Of a stretch of DNA of 64,000 nucleotides, positions 34,302-46,627 are shown one piece after another. The stretch is from NCBI GenBank assembly GCA_902524595.1, contig CABZDS010000001.1:186001-250000 (forward strand), in the 5' to 3' direction. The notes beneath the pieces were generated by a model, which worked only from the letters and a program-made list of their open reading frames with translations, was not told where the DNA came from and ran no database searches. The first letter of the stretch is position 1. Each line of letters starts with the position of its first letter. Made by a program: the position numbers and the translations under genes. This DNA comes from an uncultured Pelagibacteraceae bacterium (GTDB taxonomy: Bacteria > Pseudomonadota > Alphaproteobacteria > Pelagibacterales > Pelagibacteraceae).

Positions 34302-36220
34302 TGCCAAATATTACACTACCAGATGGAAAAAAATTAAACTTTGAAAAAAGTATAACAGGCTCTGAGGTTGCTGAAAAAATTAGCAAGTCTTTAGGTAAGC
34401 AAGCTTTGGTGATGAGCATAAACGGTGAACTTAAAGATTTATATACTGTTATTGATCAAGATTGTTCTATTGAAATATTTACAGCTAAAGATCCTGAGGG
34501 TTTAGAAGTAATTAGACATGACACTGCACATATAATGGCTATGGCCGTTCAACAACTATACCCAGGTACACAGGTAACAATTGGGCCAGTTATAGAAAAT
34601 GGATTTTATTATGATTTTGCAAGAAAAGAGCCTTTTACTAGTGATGATCTAAAAAAGATTGAAAAAAAAATGTCAGAGATAATAGATAAAGATGTAAAAA
34701 CAAGAAAAGAAGTTTGGGAGAGAGGTAAAGCAATAAGTCATTTTAAAAAAATTGGGGAAAAATACAAAGCTGAGATAATTGAAAGCATTCCTAAAAACGA
34801 AGAACTAACGATTTATCATCACGGCGAAACATGGCATGATTTATGTAGAGGTCCTCATTTAGTATCTTCTGGTAAAATAGGTAAGGCTTTTAAACTGACA
34901 AAAGTATCTGGAGCTTATTGGCGTGGTGACTCTAATAATGAAATGCTTCAAAGAATATATGGTACTGGCTGGGCAACTAAAAAAGAATTAGACCTTTATC
35001 TTCAGAGAATTGAGGAAGCAGAAAAAAGAGATCATAGAAAAATTGGAAAAGAGATGGATTTATTTCATTTTAGAGAAGAAAGTCCTGGATCTGTGTTTTG
35101 GCACCAGAAAGGTTGGAATTTGTTCCAAAAATTAGTTTCTTATATGAGAATGAAACAAGATCACGACGGTTACAAAGAGATAAATACACCGGAAATACTT
35201 GATAGATCTTTGTGGGAAAAATCTGGCCACTGGGAAAAATTTGGAGCTAATATGTATACTTCAACAACACCAGATGAAAAAGTATTTGCGATTAAACCCA
35301 TGAATTGTCCTGGCTGTGTTCAAGTATTTAATCAAGGACTTAAAAGTTATAGAGATTTACCTTTAAAGATGTCAGAATTCGGAAAAGTTCATAGATATGA
35401 ACCTTCAGGTGCATTGCATGGATTATTACGTGTAAGAGCCTTTACTCAAGATGATGCACATATTTTTTGTACAGAAGAACAAATTACTGAAGAATGTTTG
35501 AGCGTTACAAATTTAATTTTAGAAATCTATAAAGATCTTGGTTTTGAAGATGTTATTTTAAAATATTCAGATAGACCAGATTTAAGAGTTGGAGACGATA
35601 AAGTTTGGGATAAGTCAGAGGCTGCGTTGTTAGAAGCAATCAAAGCGACAAAGCTAGAGTACTCAATTAATAAAGGTGAAGGTGCATTTTATGGACCAAA
35701 AATCGAATTTGTTTTAAGAGATGCAATCGGTAGAGATTGGCAGTGTGGAACATTGCAAGTAGATTTAAATTTACCAGGTAGGTTAGGAGCTTCTTTTGTT
35801 GATAAAGATGGAACTAAAAAAGTACCTGTAATGTTACACAGAGCATTATTTGGATCTTTAGAAAGGTTTATAGGTATCCTTATAGAGAATTATGCAGGCA
35901 AACTGCCATTTTGGATATCACCTTTACAGGCAGTAGTTATTCCAATCTCTAGTGATTTTGATGAATATGCTAAAAGTGTAGCTAAGGAATTAAAACGGAG
36001 TGGTTTGATTGTTGAGGTGGATCTTAAAAATCACAATTTAAATTATAAAATAAGAGATCATTCTTTAACAAAAGTACCAATGTTATTGATTTGTGGAAAA
36101 AAAGAAGTTGACTCCAACAGTGTAACTATTAGAAGGTTGGATTCTAATAAACAAGAAAATATGGCTATAAAAGAATTTATAAAAAAATACTCCGATCTAA
36201 ATAAAGCCCCTTCAATCTAA
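34301..36220 (+). CDS. thrS: Threonyl-tRNA synthetase
   Basis: A full-length 639-residue class II synthetase. It has the N-terminal TGS domain (1-60), the editing domain with the HDTAHI and DLCRGPH zinc-like motifs, and the catalytic core with motif 2 (about 360-380, GLLRVRAFTQDDAH). The zinc ligand cysteine is in KPMNCPGCVQVF, motif 3 in LHRALFGSLERF, and the anticodon-binding domain spans about 540-639. It charges tRNA-Thr. One-base overlap upstream with the glycosyltransferase gene and direct abutment downstream with infC. Confidence 0.97.
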   Translation: MPNITLPDGKKLNFEKSITGSEVAEKISKSLGKQALVMSINGELKDLYTVIDQDCSIEIFTAKDPEGLEVIRHDTAHIMAMAVQQLYPGTQVTIGPVIENGFYYDFARKEPFTSDDLKKIEKKMSEIIDKDVKTRKEVWERGKAISHFKKIGEKYKAEIIESIPKNEELTIYHHGETWHDLCRGPHLVSSGKIGKAFKLTKVSGAYWRGDSNNEMLQRIYGTGWATKKELDLYLQRIEEAEKRDHRKIGKEMDLFHFREESPGSVFWHQKGWNLFQKLVSYMRMKQDHDGYKEINTPEILDRSLWEKSGHWEKFGANMYTSTTPDEKVFAIKPMNCPGCVQVFNQGLKSYRDLPLKMSEFGKVHRYEPSGALHGLLRVRAFTQDDAHIFCTEEQITEECLSVTNLILEIYKDLGFEDVILKYSDRPDLRVGDDKVWDKSEAALLEAIKATKLEYSINKGEGAFYGPKIEFVLRDAIGRDWQCGTLQVDLNLPGRLGASFVDKDGTKKVPVMLHRALFGSLERFIGILIENYAGKLPFWISPLQAVVIPISSDFDEYAKSVAKELKRSGLIVEVDLKNHNLNYKIRDHSLTKVPMLLICGKKEVDSNSVTIRRLDSNKQENMAIKEFIKKYSDLNKAPSI

Positions 36221-36766
36221 GTGGCAGATTTTAAACAAAATTATTTTCAAAAAAGAACTAAAGCAAGAGGCCCAAGGTCTAACAACAGAATTACTTCAAA
36301 TGAAGTTCAAGTTATTGGAAGTGATGGAGAAAATTTAGGAATATTAAATTTAAATGAAGCTATTAATAAAGCAAAAAATGAAGGTTTAGATTTAATTGAA
36401 ATTGCTCCAAACGCAAAACCCCCTGTCTGTAAAATTATGGATATGGGTAAATATAAATATGACGCACAAAAAAAAGCTAACAAGGCAAAAAAAAAACAAA
36501 AAAAAATTGAATTAAAAGAAATAAAATTAAGGCCAGTCACAGAAGTTCATGACTACACTTTCAAAATTAAAAATGCTCAAAAGTTTTTGGCAAAAGGCGA
36601 TAAAGTCAAATTTACAATAAGGTTTAAAGGGAGAGAGTTACAACATTCGAACCTAGGTAATGAATTAATGGATAAAATTAAGGCAGACATGGAGACTATT
36701 GGAAGAGTAGAACTTCAGCCAAAATTTGATGGAAAGCAAATGATTATGGTAATCCAGCCTTTATAA
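36221..36766 (+). CDS. infC: Translation initiation factor IF-3 (GTG start)
   Basis: 181 residues with both IF3 domains. The N-terminal domain (NNRITSNEVQVIGSDGENLGI, about 20-40) ends in a lysine-rich linker helix around 80-95 (AKKKQKK). The C-terminal domain binds 16S rRNA (LRPVTEVHDYTFKIKNAQKFL onward). It prevents premature 50S joining and proofreads the start codon. It begins with GTG immediately after the thrS stop. Most infC genes use a rare AUU-type start for autoregulation, so a GTG is a milder deviation. The order thrS-infC-rpmI-rplT-pheST is classic. Confidence 0.96.
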   Translation: MADFKQNYFQKRTKARGPRSNNRITSNEVQVIGSDGENLGILNLNEAINKAKNEGLDLIEIAPNAKPPVCKIMDMGKYKYDAQKKANKAKKKQKKIELKEIKLRPVTEVHDYTFKIKNAQKFLAKGDKVKFTIRFKGRELQHSNLGNELMDKIKADMETIGRVELQPKFDGKQMIMVIQPL

Positions 36767-36779
36767 GCCATATTTCTAG

Positions 36780-36808
36780 TTGTAAATTTAATTTAATATT
36801 TGTATAAC
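36780..36808 (+). promoter_or_regulatory. Possible internal promoter before rpmI
   Basis: TTGTAA (36780-36785) and TATAAC (36803-36808) are exactly 17 bases apart, with 4 of 6 and 5 of 6 consensus matches. The start site would fall near 36815, only a few bases before the rpmI ATG at 36819. That implies an almost leaderless ribosomal-protein messenger in addition to read-through from thrS-infC. It is a pattern match only. Confidence 0.4.
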
Positions 36809-36818
36809 CCCGAAAATT

Positions 36819-37025
36819 ATGCCCAAGTTAAAAACAAAAAGTTCAGCTAAAAAAAGATTTAAAATCTCAGCTAAAGGCAAGGTTATTACCCCACAGGCTG
36901 GAAAAAGACACGGCATGATTAAAAGAACAAATTCACAAATTAGAAAACAAAGAGGCACAGCTGTTTTATCTAAACAAGATGGTAAGATAGTAAAATCTTA
37001 TATGCCATACAGCTTAAGAGGATAA
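36819..37025 (+). CDS. rpmI: 50S ribosomal protein L35
   Basis: A 68-residue basic protein with the L35 signature [20 protein letters not shown] and the later [18 protein letters not shown]. It is a small structural component of the large ribosomal subunit. It is followed after one base by rplT. The upstream 52 bases hold a possible promoter (36780-36808) but no recognisable L20-binding leader structure, the autoregulation site known from enteric bacteria. Confidence 0.96.
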   Translation: MPKLKTKSSAKKRFKISAKGKVITPQAGKRHGMIKRTNSQIRKQRGTAVLSKQDGKIVKSYMPYSLRG

Positions 37026-37026
37026 A

Positions 37027-37383
37027 ATGGCAAGAGTTAAAAGAGGAGTTACAAGTAGAGCTAAACACAAAAAAGTTTTAAAAGCTGTTAAAGGTCAGTG
37101 GGGAAGAAGAAAAAATACTATAAGAGTTGCAAGACAAGCAATGGAAAAAGCTATGCAGTATGCTTATAGAGATAGAAGAAATAAAAAAAGGGATTTCAAA
37201 TCACTTTGGATACAAAGAATTAATGCTGGTGTCAGATCCGAAGGTATAACATATTCAAAGTTTATTAATGGTTTAAGCAAATCAGGAATTAAATTAGATA
37301 GAAAAATTCTTGCAGAAATTGCTTACGACAACCCTGAAGCATTCAAAACTATAGTTAAAAGGGCTCAAGCAGCATTAAATTAA
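37027..37383 (+). CDS. rplT: 50S ribosomal protein L20
   Basis: 118 residues, the normal length for L20. The basic N-terminal extension ([19 protein letters not shown]) penetrates 23S rRNA, and the conserved [21 protein letters not shown] segment lies near 54-74. It is needed for early assembly of the 50S subunit and represses its own operon in some bacteria. It abuts rpmI with one base between. pheS begins 43 bases downstream, with no terminator seen in that gap, so pheST is probably cotranscribed. Confidence 0.97.
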   Translation: MARVKRGVTSRAKHKKVLKAVKGQWGRRKNTIRVARQAMEKAMQYAYRDRRNKKRDFKSLWIQRINAGVRSEGITYSKFINGLSKSGIKLDRKILAEIAYDNPEAFKTIVKRAQAALN

Positions 37384-37426
37384 TCAAGACTATTGTTTTT
37401 CTTCCTTTAACAAATATTCTATCAAA

Positions 37427-38362
37427 ATGCCTGATATTAAAAAAATAAAAGATGATTATATCGATAAACTTAATATGGAAAATAATGTTGATAAAGTAAA
37501 TAAAATATCAATCAAAATTCAAGAAATAGAAACTAAAGAAATTAATTTAAAGCTTGAGAAAGAAAAAATTGATATAACTCTTCCAGAAAGAGATATTGAA
37601 ATTGGTAAAATTCATCCTGTCTCTCAGGTGATAGATGAAATTTCATCTATATTTTCTGAAATTGGATTTAGCGTTGAGGAAGGTCCGGATGTAGAAAATG
37701 AATATAATAATTTTACAGCATTAAATACACCAGATAATCATCCAGCTAGAGATATGCATGATACTTTTTATCTAGATAAAAATAAGGAATTACTTTTGAG
37801 AACACACACATCTCCAGTTCAGGTAAGAACTATGTTAAAAGGTAAGCCTCCTTTTAAAATTATTGCACCAGGAAGAACTTACAGGTCAGACAGTGATCAA
37901 ACTCATGCTCCAATGTTTCATCAAGTTGAAGGGTTACATATAGATAAAAATATAAACATGGGACATCTTAAAGGATGTTTAAATTATTTTATTAAGGAGT
38001 TTTTTGAAGTTGATAAAATTAAAATGAGATTTAGACCAAGTCATTTCCCATTTACTGAACCCTCAGCAGAAGTAGATATAGGATATGAAATTAGAAATGG
38101 AAAGATAGTAATTGGTGAAGGTGATAAATGGCTAGAAATTTTAGGTTGTGGAATGGTTCATCCAAATGTTTTAAAAAATGTAAAAGTTAATCCAAGTAAA
38201 TATCAAGGATATGCCTTTGGAATTGGCATAGACAGACTGGGAATGTTGAAATATGGAATTAATGATTTAAGAGCCTTTTTTGAGACAGATTATAGATGGT
38301 TAAGTCACTTTGGTTTTGATCCATTAGATGTCCCATCAAATTATAGAGGACTGAGTAGATGA
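37427..38362 (+). CDS. pheS: Phenylalanyl-tRNA synthetase alpha subunit
   Basis: 311 residues, somewhat shorter than the usual 330-350. The class II core is intact: [21 protein letters not shown] near 80-100, [39 protein letters not shown], and the final [13 protein letters not shown] motif (here [12 protein letters not shown]). The missing length is in the N-terminal coiled coil (about 1-55), where the usual long helical hairpin that touches tRNA-Phe is reduced to a short lysine/glutamate-rich helix pair. Catalysis should be unaffected. Overlaps pheT by 4 bases (ATGA). Confidence 0.95.
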   Translation: MPDIKKIKDDYIDKLNMENNVDKVNKISIKIQEIETKEINLKLEKEKIDITLPERDIEIGKIHPVSQVIDEISSIFSEIGFSVEEGPDVENEYNNFTALNTPDNHPARDMHDTFYLDKNKELLLRTHTSPVQVRTMLKGKPPFKIIAPGRTYRSDSDQTHAPMFHQVEGLHIDKNINMGHLKGCLNYFIKEFFEVDKIKMRFRPSHFPFTEPSAEVDIGYEIRNGKIVIGEGDKWLEILGCGMVHPNVLKNVKVNPSKYQGYAFGIGIDRLGMLKYGINDLRAFFETDYRWLSHFGFDPLDVPSNYRGLSR

Positions 38363-40767
38363 AGTTCACAGTTGACTGGTTAAAAAACCATCTTGATACA
38401 AAATTCAACAATAGTCAAATAATAGATAAATTAACAAATATTGGTTTAGAAGTAGAAAGTTTTGAGAGCTCTATATCTGAATTAGATAATTTTATTGTTG
38501 CAAAAATTATAAATGTCAAAACTCATCCAAATGCAGACAGATTGAAGTTATGTGATGTTTATATAGGTAGCGACAAAACAATTGAAGTAGTATGTGGGGC
38601 CCCAAATGCAAAAAATGGTCTTTTGACAGTTTATGCCCCTCCAGGTACGATTATTCCTAAAAATCAGATGAAGTTATCTGTAAGTAAAATAAGAGGTGTA
38701 ACATCATATGGAATGCTCTGTTCTGAATCTGAATTATTATTATCTAATGAAAGCGATGGAATAATAGAATTAAAAAACAATAAATATGCAAATAAAATTG
38801 GAGTAAAATATTTTAAAAGCACTTCTGAAAAAGTAATAGATTTATCAATTACGCCCAATAGACCAGATTGTTTAGGAGTAAGAGGAATTGCTAGAGATTT
38901 ATCCGCTGCTGGTGCTGGTAAATTAACAATTAATAAAAAATCAAATTTAAAATATAGGGGTGATCAAAATATAAATGTAACAATAAAAAAAGAAAAAGTT
39001 CAAGGATGCACAACATTTGGAAGTTGTTTAATAAAAGGTGTAAAAAATAAAGAGAGTCCAAAATGGCTAAAAGATAAAATTAAATCTTTAGGCCAAAAAC
39101 CAATATCCGCGATAGTTGATATTACTAATTATGTGATGTTTGATTTAAATAGACCATTGCACGCCTATGATGCAGATAAAATTGATAACGAAATTATTAT
39201 TAGAAGTTCTACTAAAGGAGAAAGCTTCGAAGCCTTGGATAATAAAAAATATATTTTAGAAAATGATATGTGTGTTATTTCTGATAGATCTGGAGTACTT
39301 GGTCTTGGTGGCATAATTGGTGGTACAAAATCTGGAACAGAATATTCAACTAAAAACATATTATTAGAATCTGCTTATTTTTTACCGCGTTCAATAAGAA
39401 AAACTTCGAAACAGTTAAATATAGATACAGATGCAAAATTCAGATTTGAAAGAGGTATAGATCCTTTATCAATTGAAGAAGGATTAATAAAAGCTTCTGA
39501 GCTAATAAAACAAATTTGTGGAGGTGAAATAAGTAATTTAGATATAAAAAAAATTGAAAATTATAAAAAAAAAATAATCAATTTTGAGCCATCTCTTTTT
39601 GAAAAAACGACTGGATTTAAAGTTGAAAAAAAAGAATTAATTAAAATACTTGATAAGCTGGGTTTTAATGTATCTAAGAATAAAAAATTTTTAAAGTTAG
39701 TAGTACCTTCTTGGAGACCAGACATAACTCAACCAATTGATATTGTTGAAGAAATAGTGAGAATAAAAGGCTACGAACATATTAATACTTCAGAACCCAT
39801 TAAGACAAGATTAAAGCCAACACTTAATTCTTATCAGAAATTATTTCATTTTTTACAAAGATCCGTGGCATCAAAAGGTTATTTAGAAACTGTAACATGG
39901 TCATTTACTGACTCTAAAATTAATCAACTGTTCAAAGAAAATGATGAAGAAATACCAATTGTAAATCCGATTAGTTCAGATCTAAATGTTTTAAGAAATT
40001 CTATTTTCCCAAATTTGATATTTTATTTAAAGAAAAATTTAGATAGAGGAATCAAAGATATTTGTTTATTTGAAATTGGTCCAGCATTTAAAGGAAAAAA
40101 TCCTGGAGATCAACTGACTGTTATAGGTGCTGTAAGAGCAGGGAAGGTTTCAAGATTATCTTGGAATGATAAAGAGAGAATTGTAGATACATTCGATGTA
40201 AAAAAAGATGTAATCCAAAGTCTTTATGAAGCAGGAATTGATAAAGATGATATTATTATAGATGATAAAACACCTTCTTACTATCACCCAGGAAAATCTG
40301 GAGGGGTGTACCAAAATAAAAACGAAAAAAATGCTGTAGCATATTTCGGTGAGATACATCCAAATATAATAAAAAAATTAGACATAAAAACAGAGGGTTT
40401 GGTAATATTTGAAATTTGTCTTGATTATATAAAAAAGTCAAAACAAAAGATAAAAGATTCAAAATCTGAATATAAATTTTCTGATTTCCAAAAATCAGAG
40501 AGAGATTTTGCATTTATTATTAATAAAAACTTTAAATCTCAAGAATTGGTCAATATAATTAAATCTGTTGATGACAAATTAATTAATTCAGTAAGAGTAT
40601 TTGATGTATTTGAGGGAGAAAATATCCCAGAGGGAAAAAAATCTATAGCTGTTAATGTAAATATTCAGTCAGATAAAAAAACATTAAATGAAAGTGACCT
40701 GGACAACATTAATAAACTAATTATCTCTTCGGTTGAGTTAAAGTCTGGCGCAAAAATTAGATCCTAA
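38359..40767 (+). CDS. pheT: Phenylalanyl-tRNA synthetase beta subunit
   Basis: 802 residues with the full bacterial domain order: N-terminal B1, then an EMAP/OB-type tRNA-binding domain (about 40-150, [13 protein letters not shown] and [10 protein letters not shown]). The B3/B4 editing domain has [27 protein letters not shown] near 250. B5 comes next, then the catalytic-like core ([14 protein letters not shown] around 535) and the C-terminal ferredoxin-fold anticodon-binding domain ([11 protein letters not shown] near 710). With PheS it forms the heterotetramer that charges tRNA-Phe. lepA begins two bases after its stop. Confidence 0.96.
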   Translation: MKFTVDWLKNHLDTKFNNSQIIDKLTNIGLEVESFESSISELDNFIVAKIINVKTHPNADRLKLCDVYIGSDKTIEVVCGAPNAKNGLLTVYAPPGTIIPKNQMKLSVSKIRGVTSYGMLCSESELLLSNESDGIIELKNNKYANKIGVKYFKSTSEKVIDLSITPNRPDCLGVRGIARDLSAAGAGKLTINKKSNLKYRGDQNINVTIKKEKVQGCTTFGSCLIKGVKNKESPKWLKDKIKSLGQKPISAIVDITNYVMFDLNRPLHAYDADKIDNEIIIRSSTKGESFEALDNKKYILENDMCVISDRSGVLGLGGIIGGTKSGTEYSTKNILLESAYFLPRSIRKTSKQLNIDTDAKFRFERGIDPLSIEEGLIKASELIKQICGGEISNLDIKKIENYKKKIINFEPSLFEKTTGFKVEKKELIKILDKLGFNVSKNKKFLKLVVPSWRPDITQPIDIVEEIVRIKGYEHINTSEPIKTRLKPTLNSYQKLFHFLQRSVASKGYLETVTWSFTDSKINQLFKENDEEIPIVNPISSDLNVLRNSIFPNLIFYLKKNLDRGIKDICLFEIGPAFKGKNPGDQLTVIGAVRAGKVSRLSWNDKERIVDTFDVKKDVIQSLYEAGIDKDDIIIDDKTPSYYHPGKSGGVYQNKNEKNAVAYFGEIHPNIIKKLDIKTEGLVIFEICLDYIKKSKQKIKDSKSEYKFSDFQKSERDFAFIINKNFKSQELVNIIKSVDDKLINSVRVFDVFEGENIPEGKKSIAVNVNIQSDKKTLNESDLDNINKLIISSVELKSGAKIRS

Positions 40768-40769
40768 AA

Positions 40770-42581
40770 ATGGGAGATACAATAGACAACATTAGGAATT
40801 TTGCAATTATAGCTCATATAGATCATGGTAAATCAACTATAGCTGACAGAATAATTCATAAATGTGGAGGTTTGAGTGATAGAGAAATGAAATCTCAAGT
40901 GCTTGATTCTATGGATATTGAAAGAGAGAGAGGGATAACAATCAAAGCACAAACAGTTAAATTAAATTATAAAGCTAAAAATGGCAAAAATTATATTTTA
41001 AATATTATAGACACCCCAGGACACGTAGATTTTAGTTATGAAGTTAGTAGAAGCCTTTATGCGTGCGAGGGATCAATATTAATTGTAGATAGTACCCAAG
41101 GGGTAGAAGCTCAAACACTTGCAAATGTATATCAAGCACTTGATATAAATCATGAGATTATTCCAGTATTAAATAAAATTGATCTACCAGCTTCTGATCT
41201 CGAAAAAACAAATAATCAAATTGAAGATGTTATTGGAATAGACACATCAAATTCTGTTCCTTGCTCTGGAAAAACTGGACAAGGAATAGATGAAATTCTT
41301 GAGCAAATTATTAACTCTTTGCCTGGACCTAAAGGTGAAAAAAATAGAAAATTAAAGTGTTTATTAGTTGATAGCTGGTATGACACTTATCTTGGAGTAG
41401 TTATATTAGTGAGAATTATAGACGGAAAACTAAAAAAAAATATGAAAATAAAAATGATGTCTACAAATCAAGAATATATAATAGAAAAAGTTGGTGTTTT
41501 TACCCCGAAGGCAAAAGATGTGAGTGAACTTAATGCTGGAGAAATAGGTTTTATTACAACTGGTATTAAAATTTTATCTGAAACTAAAGTTGGAGACACT
41601 ATATGTGATGCAGAAAATCCTCTCCATGATGCATTACCAGGTTTTAAACCAAGTAAGCCAGTAGTTTTTTGTGGTTTATTTCCTGTAGATAGTTCAGAAT
41701 ATCAAAAATTAAAAGATGGACTTGCTAAATTACAATTAAATGATGCAAGTTTTTCTTATGAAGCAGAATCATCGTCTGCCTTAGGACTTGGTTTTAGATG
41801 TGGATTTTTAGGTCTCCTACATCTTGAAATAATCACAGAAAGGCTTGAAAGAGAATTTGATATTAATTTATTAACTACAACACCTGGTGTTGTTTATAAA
41901 GTTTACTTAAATAACGGTGAAATTGTCGAACTCCAAAATCCCTCAAATTTACCAGATCCTACTTATATAAAATATATTGAGGAACCATGGATTAAAGCTA
42001 CAATTATCACTCCAGATCAATACTTAGGATCAATTATTAAATTATGTCAAAATAAAAGAGGTATACAAACTAATTTAAGTTATTCAGGAAATCGTGCAGT
42101 AATTAATTACGAAATACCTTTAAATGAAGTAGTATTTGATTTTAATGATCGTCTTAAATCTATGACAAGTGGATATGCTAGTTTCGATTATGAAATTATT
42201 GAACACAAAGAAGGAGACCTTGTAAAAATGAATATACTAGTAAACTCAGAACCTGTTGATGCTCTTGCAATGATGATACATAAAGATTTTGCTCAAACCA
42301 CAGGTAGAGAGGTCTGTGAAAAATTAAAAGATTTAATTCCAAGACACAACTTTATGATACCAATCCAAGCAGCTATCGGTGGTAAAATTATTGCTAGAGA
42401 AACTATCAAAGGTTTTAAAAAAGATGTGTTAACAAAAATTCATGGGGGTGGAGCGACAGATAGAAAAAGAAAACTGCTAGAAAAACAGAAAAAAGGCAAA
42501 GCTAGAGCTAAGCAATTTGGAAAAGTTGAGATTCCTCAAGAAGCATTCATTGGTGTTTTAAAAATTAATAAAGATGCATGA
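40770..42581 (+). CDS. lepA: Elongation factor 4 (LepA)
   Basis: 603 residues, the typical length. The GTPase motifs are AHIDHGKST near residue 16 (G1), the switch [23 protein letters not shown] (G3) and NKIDLP (G4). The EF-G-like domains II, III and V follow, and the LepA-specific C-terminal domain has [23 protein letters not shown] near 560-585. It binds ribosomes and affects translation under stress and subunit biogenesis. The last bases overlap the GT2 glycosyltransferase start by 4 (ATGA), so that gene may ride on the translation operon. Confidence 0.97.
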   Translation: MGDTIDNIRNFAIIAHIDHGKSTIADRIIHKCGGLSDREMKSQVLDSMDIERERGITIKAQTVKLNYKAKNGKNYILNIIDTPGHVDFSYEVSRSLYACEGSILIVDSTQGVEAQTLANVYQALDINHEIIPVLNKIDLPASDLEKTNNQIEDVIGIDTSNSVPCSGKTGQGIDEILEQIINSLPGPKGEKNRKLKCLLVDSWYDTYLGVVILVRIIDGKLKKNMKIKMMSTNQEYIIEKVGVFTPKAKDVSELNAGEIGFITTGIKILSETKVGDTICDAENPLHDALPGFKPSKPVVFCGLFPVDSSEYQKLKDGLAKLQLNDASFSYEAESSSALGLGFRCGFLGLLHLEIITERLEREFDINLLTTTPGVVYKVYLNNGEIVELQNPSNLPDPTYIKYIEEPWIKATIITPDQYLGSIIKLCQNKRGIQTNLSYSGNRAVINYEIPLNEVVFDFNDRLKSMTSGYASFDYEIIEHKEGDLVKMNILVNSEPVDALAMMIHKDFAQTTGREVCEKLKDLIPRHNFMIPIQAAIGGKIIARETIKGFKKDVLTKIHGGGATDRKRKLLEKQKKGKARAKQFGKVEIPQEAFIGVLKINKDA

Positions 42582-43483
42582 CAAGAATATTTTCAGATTT
42601 ATCAATAATTATTCCAACATTTTACCCTGGCGAGATAATTCATAATTGTATTGATTCACTTCCACAAGAATCAGATATAATAATAGTTGATAATGGAGAT
42701 GATCCAGAATTAGAATATATTTTAAAAAATAAATACCCTAGAATAAGACATTATAAAATCGGAGACATAGGTTTACCTAAATCATTTAATTTTGCTGTAA
42801 AAAAATCAAAAAATGAAAATATTTTAATAACACAACCAGATGTGACTTTTGAGAAAGATACAATTAGTAATTTGATTAGTGCTTCAATTAAATATCCTAA
42901 TGCAGGTATAATAGCTCCCATAATATTTGAGAATAAAAAATACAGTCTTTATGATACTTTGGACTTAAATCTTAGTAAAACAGGAGAACTTCAAGTTAAA
43001 AAAATATGCAAATCTATCAATATAATGCCTAGCGGAGATTTCTGTGCACAAGGAGTTAATGCAACTGCAATGCTAATTAAAAAAAACATAATTAAAAAAG
43101 TGAATGGCTGGGATGAAAATATTTATACATACTTAGAAGATATTGATCTCTGCATAAAAATACGAAAAAATAATTTTCAAATTATCAAAATTCCAAAAGC
43201 AATAGTAAATCATATAGGTTTTGGATCACATAAAAAAGAAAATGCTCAAAAGGCAGAATTATCTAGAAACTGGCATTTTTGTTGGTCATCTTTATATTTT
43301 AGAGATAAGTATACAAAAAAATCTGAGTTTATATTATTTTTTATATCCAACTTTACTAAGTATTTTTCTAAAGTTTTTGTAAACTTAATATTATTTAATA
43401 AAAAAAAAGTTAAAATCAATTTCATAAGGTTAAGAGCATGCTTAAACTATATAACTCAAAAAAAATCCTCTTATAGATATTAA
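42578..43483 (+). CDS. Glycosyltransferase family 2 (rhamnosyltransferase-like)
   Basis: A 301-residue inverting GT-A enzyme. The nucleotide-binding start is [20 protein letters not shown], with [11 protein letters not shown] next. The metal-binding region is replaced by TQPDVTFE, as in rhamnosyltransferase-type GT2 proteins, and the catalytic-base region is [13 protein letters not shown] near 186. The final 70 residues are aromatic and basic, suiting membrane contact. It probably adds a sugar to a surface polysaccharide. It overlaps lepA by 4 bases. With the following methyltransferase-like gene it forms a two-gene surface-glycan block before tRNA-Ser. Confidence 0.88.
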   Translation: MTRIFSDLSIIIPTFYPGEIIHNCIDSLPQESDIIIVDNGDDPELEYILKNKYPRIRHYKIGDIGLPKSFNFAVKKSKNENILITQPDVTFEKDTISNLISASIKYPNAGIIAPIIFENKKYSLYDTLDLNLSKTGELQVKKICKSINIMPSGDFCAQGVNATAMLIKKNIIKKVNGWDENIYTYLEDIDLCIKIRKNNFQIIKIPKAIVNHIGFGSHKKENAQKAELSRNWHFCWSSLYFRDKYTKKSEFILFFISNFTKYFSKVFVNLILFNKKKVKINFIRLRACLNYITQKKSSYRY

Positions 43484-43488
43484 AATTT

Positions 43489-44265
43489 ATGAACATTAAA
43501 GAAAAATTCTTTGATTTATTCGGAATGTATATTGAAAAAAAAACACAAAAGAATGATGTATCTAAAATTATAAAAAAACTTTTACCTTATGAAACTGGAA
43601 TAAAATTAATTAGATTAGGCGAAGATAGTGATGGTGGTTATTTAATTCCAAATGATTTAGATAATATAGATAAAAATTATTCAGCAGGAGTTGGCTCATT
43701 AACAAAATTTGAAAACGATTTACAAAAAAATTATAAAATTAATTCTAAAATGCTTGATTTTAACAATATAAATCAAGATATTTTACCAAAAAATAGTGAA
43801 TATTTAAAAAAAAAACTTTCTTTATTTTCAAATGAAAATCAAATTACTATTAATGATTGGATTGATGATGAACATGAGGAAATAATTTTAAAAATTGATA
43901 TAGAAGGAGATGAATATATAAATTTAGCTTCAATAACAAATGAAAAATTAACAAAAGTTAGAATATTAATTGTTGAGTTTCATGATTTAAGAAATTTAAA
44001 AAATTTAATTTTTTTAAGAAATTTTGATAAAATTATTTCGAAACTAAATCATTTTTTTTATCCTTGTCATCTTCATATAAATAATATGAGTAAAGTTAAA
44101 AATATTGCAGGTTTTAAAGTACCAGACATGCTTGAAATTACCTTTATTAGAAAAGATAGAATTAAAGATTTTGATTTAAAGTATTCAGAATTACCAAGTA
44201 AATTGGATAAGAAAACTGTAAAGGATAAAGAGGAAATAATTCTGGATAGAAGTTGGTATTTTTAG
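43489..44265 (+). CDS. FkbM-like methyltransferase domain protein
   Basis: A 258-residue protein with no clean database-style signature, but several FkbM-family features. LIRLGEDSDGGYLIPNDL lies near residues 40-57, a glycine patch SAGVGS sits where the SAM loop should be, and the late strands LKIDIEGDEY (about 133-142) and RILIVEFHDL are the FkbM hallmark (KxDxEGxE). FkbM enzymes O-methylate sugars or polyketides. Beside a glycosyltransferase, sugar methylation is the natural guess. The SAM loop is not canonical, so activity is uncertain. The gene reads as even richer in Lys/Asn/Ile than its neighbours, in keeping with an accessory origin. Confidence 0.55.
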   Translation: MNIKEKFFDLFGMYIEKKTQKNDVSKIIKKLLPYETGIKLIRLGEDSDGGYLIPNDLDNIDKNYSAGVGSLTKFENDLQKNYKINSKMLDFNNINQDILPKNSEYLKKKLSLFSNENQITINDWIDDEHEEIILKIDIEGDEYINLASITNEKLTKVRILIVEFHDLRNLKNLIFLRNFDKIISKLNHFFYPCHLHINNMSKVKNIAGFKVPDMLEITFIRKDRIKDFDLKYSELPSKLDKKTVKDKEEIILDRSWYF

Positions 44266-44309
44266 AATTATAAAATTTTAAAATGTTTACATTTTTTTAA
44301 AATAATTTA

Positions 44310-44399
44310 GGAGAGGTGGCCGAGTGGTTGAAGGCGCACGCTTGGAAAGCGTGTATAGGGGAAACTCTATCATGGGTTCGAATCCCATTCTCTCCGCCA
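44310..44399 (+). tRNA. tRNA-Ser (anticodon GGA)
   Basis: A 90-base class II tRNA. The acceptor GGAGAGG pairs with TCTCTCC (one wobble), the anticodon stem CACGC/GCGTG holds loop TTGGAAA with anticodon GGA (codons TCC and TCT), and a long variable arm TATAGGGGAAACTCTA and T-arm TGGG-TTCGAAT-CCCA follow. The discriminator G and CCA are encoded. It closes the two-gene polysaccharide block, a type of site where islands often insert, though no duplicated tRNA end was seen. Confidence 0.96.
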
Positions 44400-44563
44400 T
44401 ATTTTTGTTAGAAAATTGATCTTTTTAAAGGGTTTTAGTGAAATAGAAAAAAAATCTAAAAAACATCAAATAAATGTTGGTATTCAACACTAATTTAAGC
44501 ATTTGCACTTCTACCATTTTTAAATTTTTTGTAAAAATGTTATAAAAATTTCTCTCATATTAA

Positions 44564-46627
<2,064 letters not shown>

